Shown here: one piece after another, positions 9,494 through 17,746 of the stretch
Layout of the letters: each line of letters opens with the position of its first letter
Position numbering within the stretch: the first letter of the stretch is position 1
Source of the DNA: Bradyrhizobium sp. LMTR 3
Lineage (GTDB): Bacteria; Pseudomonadota; Alphaproteobacteria; Rhizobiales; Xanthobacteraceae
Length of the DNA: 64,000 nt
Assembly (NCBI RefSeq): GCF_001693485.1
Contig: NZ_MAXC01000033.1
Span: 124,001-188,000 of the forward strand
Reading direction: 5' to 3'
The notes under the pieces: model-generated
What the model saw: only the letters and a program-made list of their open reading frames with translations
What the model was told of the DNA's origin: nothing
The model's database searches: none
Position numbers and translations under genes: made by a program

Positions 9494-9970
9494 TTACGCC
9501 ATGACCCGCCGGCTTTGCTTCCCTGTCGCCCGCGGCTTCAGCGCGGTATCGGCCGCACTCAATAACCGCCCATCCTGCGAGTGGAGTTCGAGTTTGCGAA
9601 CCGGCTTACCCTTTTCCTTGTCGACCAGGATGGTGGCGATCTCTTGCGGGCGCTCGTCGAATTCCTCGCTCCATTGCCTCAGGGCGACCAGGATGGGGAA
9701 GACGCCACGGCCTTTCGGCGTCAGCAGATATTCCTGATAGGCGCTGCCGTCGGAAGCGGGCGCGGTTTTCAGAATGCCCTGATCGACCAGCGCGCGCAGC
9801 CGCACCGTGAGGATGTTCTTGGCGAGCCCCAGTCTCTTCTGGAATTCGCTGAAGCGGCTGATGCCAAACAGCGCCTCGCGAATGATCAGCATCGACCACC
9901 AGTCGCCGATCGCATCCAGCGCGCGCGCGACCGGGCAATCGTCGTGCTCAAAGCTGGTTCGTTTCACCAT
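9494..9970 (-). CDS. HxlR-family transcriptional regulator
   Basis: 158 residues with the HxlR winged-helix signature: CPVARALDAIGDWWSMLIIREA at the N-terminus, then FSEFQKRLGLAKNILTVRLRAL and an acidic wing region. The Cys near residue 12 is the conserved redox/electrophile-sensing position of many HxlR proteins. It is divergent from the SDR gene and shares a 111-bp promoter region with a strong inverted repeat, so it most likely represses both genes and responds to a reactive small molecule (inference). Confidence 0.9.
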   Translation of the reverse strand: MVKRTSFEHDDCPVARALDAIGDWWSMLIIREALFGISRFSEFQKRLGLAKNILTVRLRALVDQGILKTAPASDGSAYQEYLLTPKGRGVFPILVALRQWSEEFDERPQEIATILVDKEKGKPVRKLELHSQDGRLLSAADTALKPRATGKQSRRVMA

Positions 9971-9980
9971 TTCAGTCTCC

Positions 9981-10000
9981 GATCGGGTTTGAGACCGATC
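9981..10000. promoter_or_regulatory. Short palindrome upstream of the HxlR gene
   Basis: GATCGG at 9981-9986 and CCGATC at 9995-10000 form a 6-bp inverted repeat with an 8-base spacer, ten bases before the HxlR start codon. It may be a second operator half or an mRNA hairpin covering the ribosome-binding site. Confidence 0.3.
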
Positions 10001-10012
10001 ACGGTCTTGTGT

Positions 10013-10068
10013 GGTTGCAATATTAAACCATATGCCCTAACTGATCAACACAGTTTAATAATGCAACC
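10013..10068. promoter_or_regulatory. Probable HxlR operator (16-bp inverted repeat)
   Basis: GGTTGCAATATTAAAC (10013-10028) and GTTTAATAATGCAACC (10053-10068) are reverse complements at 15 of 16 positions, separated by 24 bp. The pair sits between the divergent HxlR and SDR genes, where a dimeric winged-helix repressor would be expected to bind and block both promoters. Confidence 0.7.
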
Positions 10069-10081
10069 ATCGGAGATGGCC

Positions 10082-10855
10082 ATGAGGCTCGCGAACAAGA
10101 CGGCGTTCATCACAGGGGGCAACAGCGGCATCGGGCTCGCGACCGCAAAGCTGTTCGTGGCCGAAGGTGCCCGGGTCGTCATAACCGGACGAAATCAGGC
10201 AACGCTCGATGCCGCAGCGAAGGAATTGGGCCCAAACGCGCTGGCGCTCGCGGCTGACGCCACCGACATCGCGGCGACCGAAGCTGCGATCGGGAAGGGG
10301 GCCGAAAAGTTCGGCAAATATGACATCCTGTTCGCCAATGCCGGGATCGCCGGTGGCACGCCGCTTGGTGACTCAACCCTCGAGACGTTCGAGAAAGTCA
10401 TCAGCACCAACCTGACCGGTGTGTTCTTCACCGTGCAATCGGCGCTGCCGCATCTCAACGACAACGCCTCCATCATTCTCAACGGCTCGGTGATCTCGGT
10501 GCTCGGAATCCCCGGCTATTCGGCCTATGGCGCGGCCAAGGCCGGCGTGCGCGCGATGGCGCGGATCATGGCGTCGGAATTGTCGCCGCGTGGCATCCGC
10601 GTCAACGTGGTAGCGCCCGGCGCGATTCGCACCCCGATCTGGGGGGCGGCGATCGCCACGCCGGAAGCCGAAAAGGTGTTTGAACGGCGCATCGCGTTGT
10701 CGACGCCGCTCGGCCGGATCGGCGAACCCGACCATATTTCCAAGACGGTCCTGTTCCTCGCTTCCGACGATTCCGCCCATGTGCAGGGGCAGGAATTGTT
10801 CGTGGACGGCGGCGCCACGGCCTCTCCGAGTGGTGCGCCAATCTATCGGGGATAA
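10082..10855 (+). CDS. Short-chain dehydrogenase/reductase (SDR)
   Basis: 257 residues. The Rossmann motif TGGNSGIG is at about residues 11-18, NAG around 85-90, catalytic Ser-Tyr-Lys in NGSVISVLGIPGYSAYGAAK, and the C-terminal VDGGATAS end typical of classical SDRs. It should be an NAD(P)H-dependent oxidoreductase; the substrate is unknown. ATG 10082 is preferred over 10061 and 10076 because CGGAG at 10071-10075 has correct spacing. Divergent from an HxlR regulator, suggesting inducible expression. Confidence 0.9.
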   Translation: MRLANKTAFITGGNSGIGLATAKLFVAEGARVVITGRNQATLDAAAKELGPNALALAADATDIAATEAAIGKGAEKFGKYDILFANAGIAGGTPLGDSTLETFEKVISTNLTGVFFTVQSALPHLNDNASIILNGSVISVLGIPGYSAYGAAKAGVRAMARIMASELSPRGIRVNVVAPGAIRTPIWGAAIATPEAEKVFERRIALSTPLGRIGEPDHISKTVLFLASDDSAHVQGQELFVDGGATASPSGAPIYRG

Positions 10856-11027
10856 GCAGGTCCCGGCACGATCCAAGCCGGTAAGCTGTCTAATCTCTGT
10901 CGTGCTGGCCGGCTCCGGCGCCCTGCGGCGGATTGGCGCGGAGCCAGAACGCGCATTGAACCCGGGGTGTAACTGCAGGACATTTTGAGGCAGGCGTTCT
11001 TGCCAATCAAAGAACCGGAGAGCCGTC

Positions 11028-11168
11028 ATGCCGAAAACCGCTGGCATCTCCTCGTCGGCGTCGCAAAGTTCGGATACCGCTCAACTTGTTTCAGTTGCCC
11101 TGTTTTCCGGGGTCGGTCTGCTGATCTCGCTGGTCGTCGTTATCCTCCGCATCAACGGCGTGTTCTGA
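11028..11168 (+). CDS. 46-residue predicted single-pass membrane peptide
   Basis: An ATG at 11028 preceded by CCGGAGAG (11015-11022) opens a 46-residue frame. The first 20 residues are Ser/Thr/Ala-rich; the rest contains one strong hydrophobic helix (LVSVALFSGVGLLISLVVVIL) and ends INGVF. Good ribosome-binding site and clean transmembrane pattern argue it is real. No homolog recognised; it lies between the SDR and azoreductase genes. Confidence 0.5.
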   Translation: MPKTAGISSSASQSSDTAQLVSVALFSGVGLLISLVVVILRINGVF

Positions 11169-11170
11169 TT

Positions 11171-11207
11171 GAGCGGCTGCCGTCGCGCCTGGCGGCGGCA
11201 ACCGCTC
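11171..11207. terminator. Hairpin between the membrane peptide and azoreductase genes
   Basis: GAGCGGCTGCCG (11171-11182) pairs with CGGCAACCGCTC (11196-11207) at 11 of 12 positions. It lies between convergent genes; no T tract, so terminator function is only suggested. Confidence 0.35.
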
Positions 11208-11216
11208 TCGCTCCAA

Positions 11217-11825
11217 CTACGCCGCGTGCAGGTCGCTCGCGGCCCTCAGCGCGCCGGCCACGGCTTTTTCGCGGTGCTCCGGGCCGACCTGGATGCCATC
11301 GGCGGAAATGAATTCGGGATTCCGGATGCCGATGAAGCCGAACACCCAGCGCAAATAGGTTTCGAGATGTTCGCCGAGCGCGGCCGGTGTGCCCGGGCCG
11401 TAATAGCCACCGCGCGAGATCGCGATGATGACGCGCTTGTTGCCGGCCAGCCCCTGGACACCTTGGGCATCGTATTTGAAGGTCTTCCCCGCGACCAGGA
11501 TACGGTCGATCCAAGCCTTGAGCTGGCTCGGGATCGTGAAATTGTACATGGGCGCGCCGATCACGACGATGTCGGCGGCCAGAAACTCTTCCAGGACGGC
11601 CTGACCGGCGGCGATATCCTCCCGCAATGCAGCTTCCGGGGCCGCTCCCTGGCCGGCAGCGAGGTGTGAGCCGGTGAGATGCGCCAGCGGGGTCAGCGTG
11701 AGATCACGGTAGCCGACTTCGAGGCCGGGGGTGGATTGACGCAGGCGGTCGACGACGGCGGCGGAAACCTGGCGGCTGACGGAGTGGGGGCCGAGAACGC
11801 TGGAATCGAGATGCAGAAGCTTCAT
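11217..11825 (-). CDS. azoR: FMN-dependent NADH-azoreductase
   Basis: 202 residues of the flavodoxin-like AzoR family. It starts [18 protein letters not shown] (phosphate-binding loop for FMN), contains [19 protein letters not shown] around residue 95 and [14 protein letters not shown] near 140, both FMN-contact regions. AzoR proteins are cytosolic two-electron quinone/azo reductases that detoxify electrophiles. The ATG at 11825 begins the family's conserved N-terminus; the frame is open further upstream but not conserved. Divergent from the second HxlR gene. Confidence 0.9.
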   Translation of the reverse strand: MKLLHLDSSVLGPHSVSRQVSAAVVDRLRQSTPGLEVGYRDLTLTPLAHLTGSHLAAGQGAAPEAALREDIAAGQAVLEEFLAADIVVIGAPMYNFTIPSQLKAWIDRILVAGKTFKYDAQGVQGLAGNKRVIIAISRGGYYGPGTPAALGEHLETYLRWVFGFIGIRNPEFISADGIQVGPEHREKAVAGALRAASDLHAA

Positions 11826-11921
11826 GAGGGTCACCCTTGGTATACGTTTGTAACTGGCGCTATATGAGTGACTGTCGTAAGGTCCCGCAAGAACGCACAT
11901 TTTTTACACCCGAGCACATCC

Positions 11922-12323
11922 ATGAGACCCGAGCACACCCATGTGCCTGCCCTGCCGCCCAGCCCGCATGCCGACGGCAATTGCCGCGCGGTGGCTTCCG
12001 TCCTGGCCCGCGTCGGCGACAAGTGGAGCGTGCTCGTGATCATGATGCTGATCGACGGGCCGGTGCGCTTCAACGAGCTCAAGCGCATGATCGGTGGCAT
12101 TTCGCAGCGGATGTTGACGCTCACCCTGCGCGGGCTTGAGCGCGATGGGCTGGTGACACGCACAATCTTTCCGACCATTCCGCCGCGGGTCGATTACGAG
12201 TTGACCGATCTCGGGCGCGGGCTGGCGCAGCCGGTACAGGCGCTTGGCAAATGGGCGTTCGAGCACCTGCCGGAGATTGAGGGCGCGCGCACGAGCTTCG
12301 ACGCGCGTAACGGTCAGGGCTAG
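11922..12323 (+). CDS. HxlR-family transcriptional regulator
   Basis: 133 residues with the HxlR core: [53 protein letters not shown], and the wing with [11 protein letters not shown] Cys sits at the conserved sensor position before the first helix. It is divergent from azoR, an arrangement typical of electrophile-responsive HxlR (YodB/QorR-like) control, so azoR is the likely target. ATG 11922 is preferred to the upstream ATG at 11868. Its stop overlaps the dprA stop by 4 bp. Confidence 0.9.
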   Translation: MRPEHTHVPALPPSPHADGNCRAVASVLARVGDKWSVLVIMMLIDGPVRFNELKRMIGGISQRMLTLTLRGLERDGLVTRTIFPTIPPRVDYELTDLGRGLAQPVQALGKWAFEHLPEIEGARTSFDARNGQG

Positions 12324-13435
12324 ATCAGCGACACCAGCCCGCCGCCGTGACGCTCCAGCCGTCCGGCGAGTTCGAGTTCGAGCAGCACCGTGCGAACGAT
12401 GGTGGGCGAGAGGCCCGACATCCGGATCAGATCGTCGAGGCTGACCGGGCTCGGTCCCAGCAGCGCGACGATGCGCTCGCGTTCGCCTGGATCGGTATCG
12501 AAGTCGAGCGGCTCGTCGTCCTCGCGCGCCTCGAGCATGATCGGCCGTTCGAGGATCGGCTGAATGGCGTTGATGACGTCGTTCGCTTCGGTGACTAGCG
12601 CTGCGCCCTGCTTGATGAGATCGTTGGTGCCGGCGGCGCGTGGGTCGAGCGGCGAGCCGGGCACTGCGAACACTTCGCGGCCCTGTTCAGCAGCCATCCG
12701 CGCCGTGATCAGCGATCCCGACCGATGCGCGGCCTCGATCACGACGACGCCGAGCGAGGCACCCGAGATCAGGCGGTTGCGGCGTGGAAAGTCGCGGGCG
12801 CGCGGCACGTGGCCGAGCGGCATTTCGGAAATCGCGCCGCCGTGCTCGAGCAGGGCGGCGAGCAAATCCCCATGCTCCGGCGGATAGATCCGGTCGTGGC
12901 CGCCGGCCAGCGCCGCGACCGTGCCGCTTTCGATCGTCGCGCGATGCGCGGCCTGATCGATGCCGCGCGCCAGCCCGGAGATGACGACGAAGCCGGCGTC
13001 GCCAAGATCGCGCGCCAATTGGCCGGCGAATTTCAACCCGGCGCCGGAAGCGTTGCGCGAGCCGACTATCGCGATCATCGGCCGCATCAACGCGTCGGGC
13101 GCACCGCGCACGCCGAGTAGCGGCGGCGGATCGTCGAGCGTCGCCAGCCGCGGCGGGTAGGCGGCTTCGCCCGGCGCCACCAGCGAAACGCCGATCTTGC
13201 TCGCCGCCGCGATCTCGGCCCGCGCTTGCTCCTCGCTGCAGATGCGCCCCGAACGCGCAGCGCCGCCACGCTGCGCCAGATCGGGCAGCCGCTCCAGCGC
13301 CGCGCGCGCATTGCCAAAATGACTGATGAGCGAGTTGAAGGTCCGCGGGCCGACATTGTCGCTGCGGATCAGGCGCAGCCGGTCGATCCGCTCAGCGTCG
13401 GTGAGGTGAAGGGCTTGTGGCGTCCGGTCATGCAT
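12320..13435 (-). CDS. dprA: DNA-processing protein DprA
   Basis: 371 residues. An N-terminal helix-hairpin region, central Rossmann-like DprA domain ([58 protein letters not shown]) and a C-terminal winged helix are all present. DprA binds incoming single-stranded DNA and loads RecA during natural transformation. Length is normal. It is usually near topA in related genomes; here accessory genes separate them. Confidence 0.95.
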   Translation of the reverse strand: MHDRTPQALHLTDAERIDRLRLIRSDNVGPRTFNSLISHFGNARAALERLPDLAQRGGAARSGRICSEEQARAEIAAASKIGVSLVAPGEAAYPPRLATLDDPPPLLGVRGAPDALMRPMIAIVGSRNASGAGLKFAGQLARDLGDAGFVVISGLARGIDQAAHRATIESGTVAALAGGHDRIYPPEHGDLLAALLEHGGAISEMPLGHVPRARDFPRRNRLISGASLGVVVIEAAHRSGSLITARMAAEQGREVFAVPGSPLDPRAAGTNDLIKQGAALVTEANDVINAIQPILERPIMLEAREDDEPLDFDTDPGERERIVALLGPSPVSLDDLIRMSGLSPTIVRTVLLELELAGRLERHGGGLVSLI

Positions 13436-13502
13436 GCGGACACAGCTTTGACCAACCTGAGATTGCGATCAACCTGTTTGACGTAAAAACGTCCTGAGCT
13501 AG

Positions 13503-13712
13503 TTAGCGGCATGAGGCACCTTTGCCGCTTTCCTGAACGGGAGGACACGGCACGGAGCCGTACGAGCAGAACACGCAGCAGTCGCCCGCCAGCGGTTTCA
13601 GCGTCTCGCCGCAGCCTTTACAGACATACAAAAACTGGCAGGCGTCCGTTGGCATTTGCTCATCGGATTGATGGCTGCAGCGCGGACAGGTCAGGATGGA
13701 TTCAAGCTGCAT
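13503..13712 (-). CDS. Small Cys-rich protein with GDCCVFCSYG motif
   Basis: 69 residues with two CxxC pairs (TCPRCSH, VCKGCGE) and the run GDCCVFCSYGSVPCPPVQ. The eight or nine cysteines suggest a zinc or other soft-metal binding mini-protein. Such proteins are often found near metal-resistance or mobile genes, but none is adjacent here. Function is unknown. ATG 13712 is the only plausible start. Confidence 0.75.
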   Translation of the reverse strand: MQLESILTCPRCSHQSDEQMPTDACQFLYVCKGCGETLKPLAGDCCVFCSYGSVPCPPVQESGKGASCR

Positions 13713-13795
13713 CAGGACTCACGGACAACTTTGACAGCGGCGGATCAATCATATTCCATCCAGTCGCCACGATCAAAAGCCGCAGGAACACGCCC

Positions 13796-15064
13796 ATGAT
13801 CTCGGTCGCCCACCTTCAGCGCGGCATCGATGCCGGCGAACTTTCACCCGATGCCGCCGTCGCGCAGTCACTGGAAGCGATCACCGCGCAGGACAAGACC
13901 ATCGGCGCCTTCGTCTGCCGGACCGAAAATCTGCGCGCGGCAAGCGCCGGACCGCTACGCGGCATTGCGGTGGGCATCAAGGACATCATGGATACGGCGG
14001 AGTTTCCGACCGAGATGGGCTCGCCGATCTACCGGGGATATCGATCGCGCGGCGACGCTGCCGTCGTGATGATGCTGAAGCAGGCGGGCGCAAGCATCAT
14101 CGGCAAGACCACGACGACGGCATTCGCCTCGATGGATCCGACGCCGACGCTCAATCCGCACAACAAGGGTCATACACCCGGCGGATCGTCATCGGGCTCG
14201 GCCGCAGCGGTTGCGGCCGGCATGATCCCGCTGGCACTGGGGACGCAGACCGGCGGTTCGGTGATCCGGCCGGCCTCGTTCTGTGGCGTCGCCGCTATCA
14301 AGCCGTCCTACCGCTTGCTGCCGACGGTCGGCGTCAAATGCTACTCGTGGACGCTTGATACGGTGGGGCTGTTCGCGGCCGGCATCGATGACGTCGCGCG
14401 CGGGTTGTCCGCGATGACCGGCCGGCCCGAATTGCTTCTGCCGCCCACGATTTCAACACCACGAATCGGCCTCGTGACCCAGAACTTCGCCGGTCCGCCG
14501 GAAGCGTCGGGCGAGGCGGCGTTGCGGATTGCGAGGCGGGCGGTGGAGAAGGCCGGCGCGTCCGTGCGTGCGCTGAACCTGCCCCAGATTTTTGCCGACG
14601 CATGGGCTGCGCAGCCGGTCGTGCAGGAATTCGAGGCACATCGGGCGCTCGCCTGGGAATACCGTGAACATTACGACGCGATGGCGCCGCTCTTGCGGGC
14701 CAAGCTGGATGGGAGCAGGGACACAACGCCCGCCGCCTATGACGCGGCGATTGGAACAGCGAACCGCGCCAGACAAGCGCTGGAAAAAGTGTTCGATGAG
14801 GTCGATGTGCTGCTGACCTTGTCGGCACCAGGTGCTGCCCCGCGGGGTTTGGCTTCGACCGGCGACGCCCGTTACAATCGGCTATGGACGCTGATGGGCG
14901 TACCCTGCATCAACGTTCCGGCTATTGTGGCGGAAGTCAATTTGCCCGTGGGCGTGCAGGTGATTGCGAGATACGGCGCCGATGCCCAAGCACTGGCAGC
15001 GGCGCGGTTTGTGGAGGGGGGCTTGCCCGGAAATAAAATGTCAATGGGCTTGTTGCTCCCATAA
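13796..15064 (+). CDS. Amidase (amidase-signature family)
   Basis: 422 residues. The amidase signature is clear: Lys in GIAVGIKDIMDTAEFPTEMG (catalytic Lys), the Gly/Ser-rich stretch HTPGGSSSGSAAAVAAGM, and the nucleophile region TQTGGSVIRPASFCG. It hydrolyses an amide to acid plus ammonia in the cytoplasm; substrate unknown. It is a second, divergent relative of GatA (at 31.1 kb), shorter and monocistronic. The ATG at 13796 starts the conserved region (ISVAHLQRGIDAGELSP). Confidence 0.88.
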   Translation: MISVAHLQRGIDAGELSPDAAVAQSLEAITAQDKTIGAFVCRTENLRAASAGPLRGIAVGIKDIMDTAEFPTEMGSPIYRGYRSRGDAAVVMMLKQAGASIIGKTTTTAFASMDPTPTLNPHNKGHTPGGSSSGSAAAVAAGMIPLALGTQTGGSVIRPASFCGVAAIKPSYRLLPTVGVKCYSWTLDTVGLFAAGIDDVARGLSAMTGRPELLLPPTISTPRIGLVTQNFAGPPEASGEAALRIARRAVEKAGASVRALNLPQIFADAWAAQPVVQEFEAHRALAWEYREHYDAMAPLLRAKLDGSRDTTPAAYDAAIGTANRARQALEKVFDEVDVLLTLSAPGAAPRGLASTGDARYNRLWTLMGVPCINVPAIVAEVNLPVGVQVIARYGADAQALAAARFVEGGLPGNKMSMGLLLP

Positions 15065-15088
15065 TGGGATCATGATATATTACGGCGA
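15050..15088 (+). promoter_or_regulatory. Candidate higBA promoter
   Basis: TTGTTG at 15050-15055 and TGATAT at 15073-15078 are 17 bp apart, and ATCATGAT (15069-15076) is a small palindrome overlapping the -10, where the HigA helix-turn-helix could autorepress. The start codon follows at 15089, leaving almost no leader. Confidence 0.3.
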
Positions 15089-15412
15089 ATGAGGGTTATT
15101 GCTCGCCGCACATTGCGGGAATTCGTCCAGAGGCTTTCCGGCAGGAAGGATCAGCCGGCAGTAAAAGCGGCGCTGGATGCATGGTTCGACGAAGTGAGCA
15201 AGGCTTCGTGGAAGAGCACGGCGGAGGTCAAGCGTCGCTATGCCACGGCAAGTATCGTCAGCGCGGAGCGGATCGTCTTCAACATCAAGGGTAATGACTA
15301 TCGACTTGTGGTGGCTGTCGATTTCGAAAAGGGCATCGTCTGGATCAAATGGATCGGCACTCACAAGGCCTATGACAGGATCGACGTGACAGAGGTGCGA
15401 TATGGCGACTGA
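15089..15412 (+). CDS. higB: HigB-type toxin (mRNA interferase)
   Basis: 107 residues of the HigB_toxin family, recognisable from KRRYATASIVSAERIVFNI, NDYRLVVAVDFEKGIVWIKWIGTHKAYD and the ending DVTEVRYGD. Family members are RelE-like ribosome-dependent endoribonucleases. It precedes and overlaps the antitoxin gene by 11 bp, the toxin-first order typical of higBA. All core basic and Tyr/Asp positions of the family pattern appear intact. Confidence 0.9.
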   Translation: MRVIARRTLREFVQRLSGRKDQPAVKAALDAWFDEVSKASWKSTAEVKRRYATASIVSAERIVFNIKGNDYRLVVAVDFEKGIVWIKWIGTHKAYDRIDVTEVRYGD

Positions 15413-15782
15413 ACTGAAACCGATCCGCACCAAGGCGGACTACAAGAACGCACTTGCCGAGGTGGAGCGCCTTTGGGGTGCAAAAAGCGGGACAGTGAAG
15501 GGCGACCGGCTCGATGTGCTGGCGACCCTGATCGACGCCTATGAAGCGAAGCACTATCCCATGGATCCGCCGGATCCAATCGAGGCGATCCAATTCCGAA
15601 TGGAACAGCAAGGCCTTAGCCGCAAGGATCTCGAACCGTTGATTGGCACTCGCGCGCGGGTCGCAGAGGTGATGAATCGCAGGCGTAGCCTGTCAATCGA
15701 TATGATCCGGCGTCTGCATGAGCAACTCGGAATTTCTGCCGAGATACTGATCCGTCCGACGCGGGAGGAAGAGGCAGCGTGA
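15402..15782 (+). CDS. higA: HigA-type antitoxin
   Basis: 126 residues. The N-terminal part (LKPIRTKADYKNALAEVERL) and the C-terminal helix-turn-helix (RMEQQGLSRKDLEPLIG, VMNRRRSLSIDMIRRLHEQL) match HigA proteins that sequester HigB and repress their own operon. Overlap with higB ensures coupled synthesis. Confidence 0.92.
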   Translation: MATELKPIRTKADYKNALAEVERLWGAKSGTVKGDRLDVLATLIDAYEAKHYPMDPPDPIEAIQFRMEQQGLSRKDLEPLIGTRARVAEVMNRRRSLSIDMIRRLHEQLGISAEILIRPTREEEAA

Positions 15783-15814
15783 TCGGCGGTTTGCTCCTCC
15801 ACAACAAGCCGCGG

Positions 15815-16408
15815 CTACCTCGCCCCGATCCGGCCCTCAGTCCCGGCCTGCAGCCGCTTGATATTCTCGCTGTGCTTCCAGAACAGCAGCAGCGTCAGCA
15901 CGACGAACAATGACGCCAGCGCGGGGTGGCCGAACCACCACAGGAAAAGCGGGGTGACGAACGCGGCAACCAGCGCCGACAGTGACGAATAGCGCGTGGT
16001 TAAGGCGGTGGCTAACCAGATCAGGCAGAACATCACGGCCCCCGGCCAGAACAGGCCGATCAGCACGCCGATATAGGTGGCGACGCCTTTGCCGCCGTTG
16101 AATTTGAGCCAGACCGGGAAGAGATGACCGAGGAATGCGCCGAGCGCAGCCAGCATCGCCGCATCGGCGCCGCCGAAATAGCCTGCGATCATCACCGCAA
16201 CCGTGCCCTTGAGCATGTCGCCGATCAGCGTCGCAGCGGCGAGGCCCTTGCGCCCGGTGCGCAATACGTTGGTGGCGCCGATGTTGCCGGAGCCGATCGA
16301 GCGCAGGTCCTGCGTGCCCGCGACTGTGGTCAGCACCACCCCGAAGGGAATCGAGCCCAGCAGATAGCCGAGAACGAATGCCAACGGCAGCCATACTTCA
16401 GGTGACAT
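15815..16408 (-). CDS. plsY: Glycerol-3-phosphate acyltransferase PlsY
   Basis: 197 residues, multi-pass inner-membrane enzyme that acylates glycerol-3-phosphate with acyl-phosphate in phospholipid synthesis. Family signatures are present: [12 protein letters not shown] near the N-terminus, [17 protein letters not shown], and [13 protein letters not shown]. Length is normal. It lies 33 bp downstream of pyrC on the same strand, so it is probably cotranscribed with pyrB-pyrC. Confidence 0.95.
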   Translation of the reverse strand: MSPEVWLPLAFVLGYLLGSIPFGVVLTTVAGTQDLRSIGSGNIGATNVLRTGRKGLAAATLIGDMLKGTVAVMIAGYFGGADAAMLAALGAFLGHLFPVWLKFNGGKGVATYIGVLIGLFWPGAVMFCLIWLATALTTRYSSLSALVAAFVTPLFLWWFGHPALASLFVVLTLLLFWKHSENIKRLQAGTEGRIGAR

Positions 16409-16441
16409 CGCCGTTACTCCACGCGGGCTGGTTCGGACGAA

Positions 16442-17743
16442 TCAGACGTGTTCATAAACTGTCCGCCCGCCCACGATAGTACGCACGACGCGCCCCGAGA
16501 AGCGGGCTTCGTCGAACGGTGTGTTCTTGCACTGCGATTTGAGGTCGGCGGGATCGAGCACCCAGGGCGTATCGGGATCGATGACGATCACGTCGGCCGG
16601 GGAACCCGCCCGCAGCGAGCCGCCGGGCAGGCCGAGAAGCTCCGCAGGGCGGGTCGACATCGCCCGGATCAGCGTCCTGAAGTCCATTTCGCCATTGTGG
16701 ATCAGCCGCAGCGCCGCCGGCAGCATGGTCTGCAGCCCGACCGCGCCGGAAGCCGCTTCCGCGAACGGCAGCCGCTTCACCTCGACGTCCTGCGGATTGT
16801 GATCGGACATCACGACGTCGACCAGGCCGGCGGCGACCGCTGCGACAAGGGCGAGGCGGTCCTCCTCGGTGCGTAGCGGCGGCGAAAGCTTCAGGAAGGT
16901 GCGATAGGGGCCGATGTCGTTTTCGTTCAGCGTGACGTGGTTGATCGATACGGAAGCGCTGACGTCGAGGCCGGCGTCGCGCGCGCGTTTCAGGATTTCC
17001 AGCGACTCGATCGACGACAGCGAGGCCGCGTGATAGCGCCCGCCGGTCAACGCCACGAGACGCATGTCGCGTTCCAGCATCACCGCCTCGGCGGCGTTGG
17101 GAATGCCGGCGAGCCCAAGCCGGGCGGCGAACTCGCCCTCGTTCATCACGCCTTCGCCGACGAGATCAGGGTCCTCGGTGTGGTGCACGATCAGCGCGTC
17201 GAAATCGCGCGCATAGGTCAGCGCCCGGCGCATCACCTGCGCGTTGGTGACGCTCTTGTCGCCATCGGTAAAGGCGACCGCGCCGGCGGCCTTCAAGAGG
17301 CCGATCTCGGTCATTTCCGCACCACCTAGCCCCTTGGTCAGCGCCGCCATCGGGTGGATGTTGACAATCGCGGTGTCGCGGGCCCGGCGCAGCACGAAGT
17401 CGACGGTGGCCGAATTGTCGATGACGGGCGAAGTGTCCGGCTGGCAGATGATGGTGGTGATGCCGCCGGCGGCCGCCGCCTGGCTCGCTGAGGCAAAGGT
17501 TTCGCGATGGCTGGCGCCGGGTTCGCCGACAAAGGCGCGCATGTCGATCAGCCCCGGAGCGACGATCTTGCCGGCGCAATTGATGATGTCGGTACCTTCA
17601 GGCACGCCGGCGGCGCCGATGCCGCGCCGGGAGTCACGGACCGTTCCGTCGGCAATCAGGACGTCGCCGGGGCCGTCAAGGTCCCTGGAGGGATCGACGA
17701 CGCGGGCATTGGCGAGCAGGATCGGGCGGCGGTCGGTCAGCAT
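16442..17743 (-). CDS. pyrC: Dihydroorotase-like protein lacking the HxH motif
   Basis: 433 residues, amidohydrolase fold, class I dihydroorotase-like. The first metal motif, normally DxHVHLREPG, reads DMRAFVGEPG here, so both histidines are gone. Later ligands partly remain (HHTEDPDLV, GRYHAAS, MSDHNPQDVEVKRLPFAEA). In Pseudomonas a similar inactive PyrC' assembles with PyrB as a structural subunit of aspartate transcarbamoylase; pyrB is three bases upstream. Thus a structural role is likely and an active dihydroorotase should exist elsewhere (inference). Confidence 0.9.
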   Translation of the reverse strand: MLTDRRPILLANARVVDPSRDLDGPGDVLIADGTVRDSRRGIGAAGVPEGTDIINCAGKIVAPGLIDMRAFVGEPGASHRETFASASQAAAAGGITTIICQPDTSPVIDNSATVDFVLRRARDTAIVNIHPMAALTKGLGGAEMTEIGLLKAAGAVAFTDGDKSVTNAQVMRRALTYARDFDALIVHHTEDPDLVGEGVMNEGEFAARLGLAGIPNAAEAVMLERDMRLVALTGGRYHAASLSSIESLEILKRARDAGLDVSASVSINHVTLNENDIGPYRTFLKLSPPLRTEEDRLALVAAVAAGLVDVVMSDHNPQDVEVKRLPFAEAASGAVGLQTMLPAALRLIHNGEMDFRTLIRAMSTRPAELLGLPGGSLRAGSPADVIVIDPDTPWVLDPADLKSQCKNTPFDEARFSGRVVRTIVGGRTVYEHV

Positions 17744-17746
17744 GAT

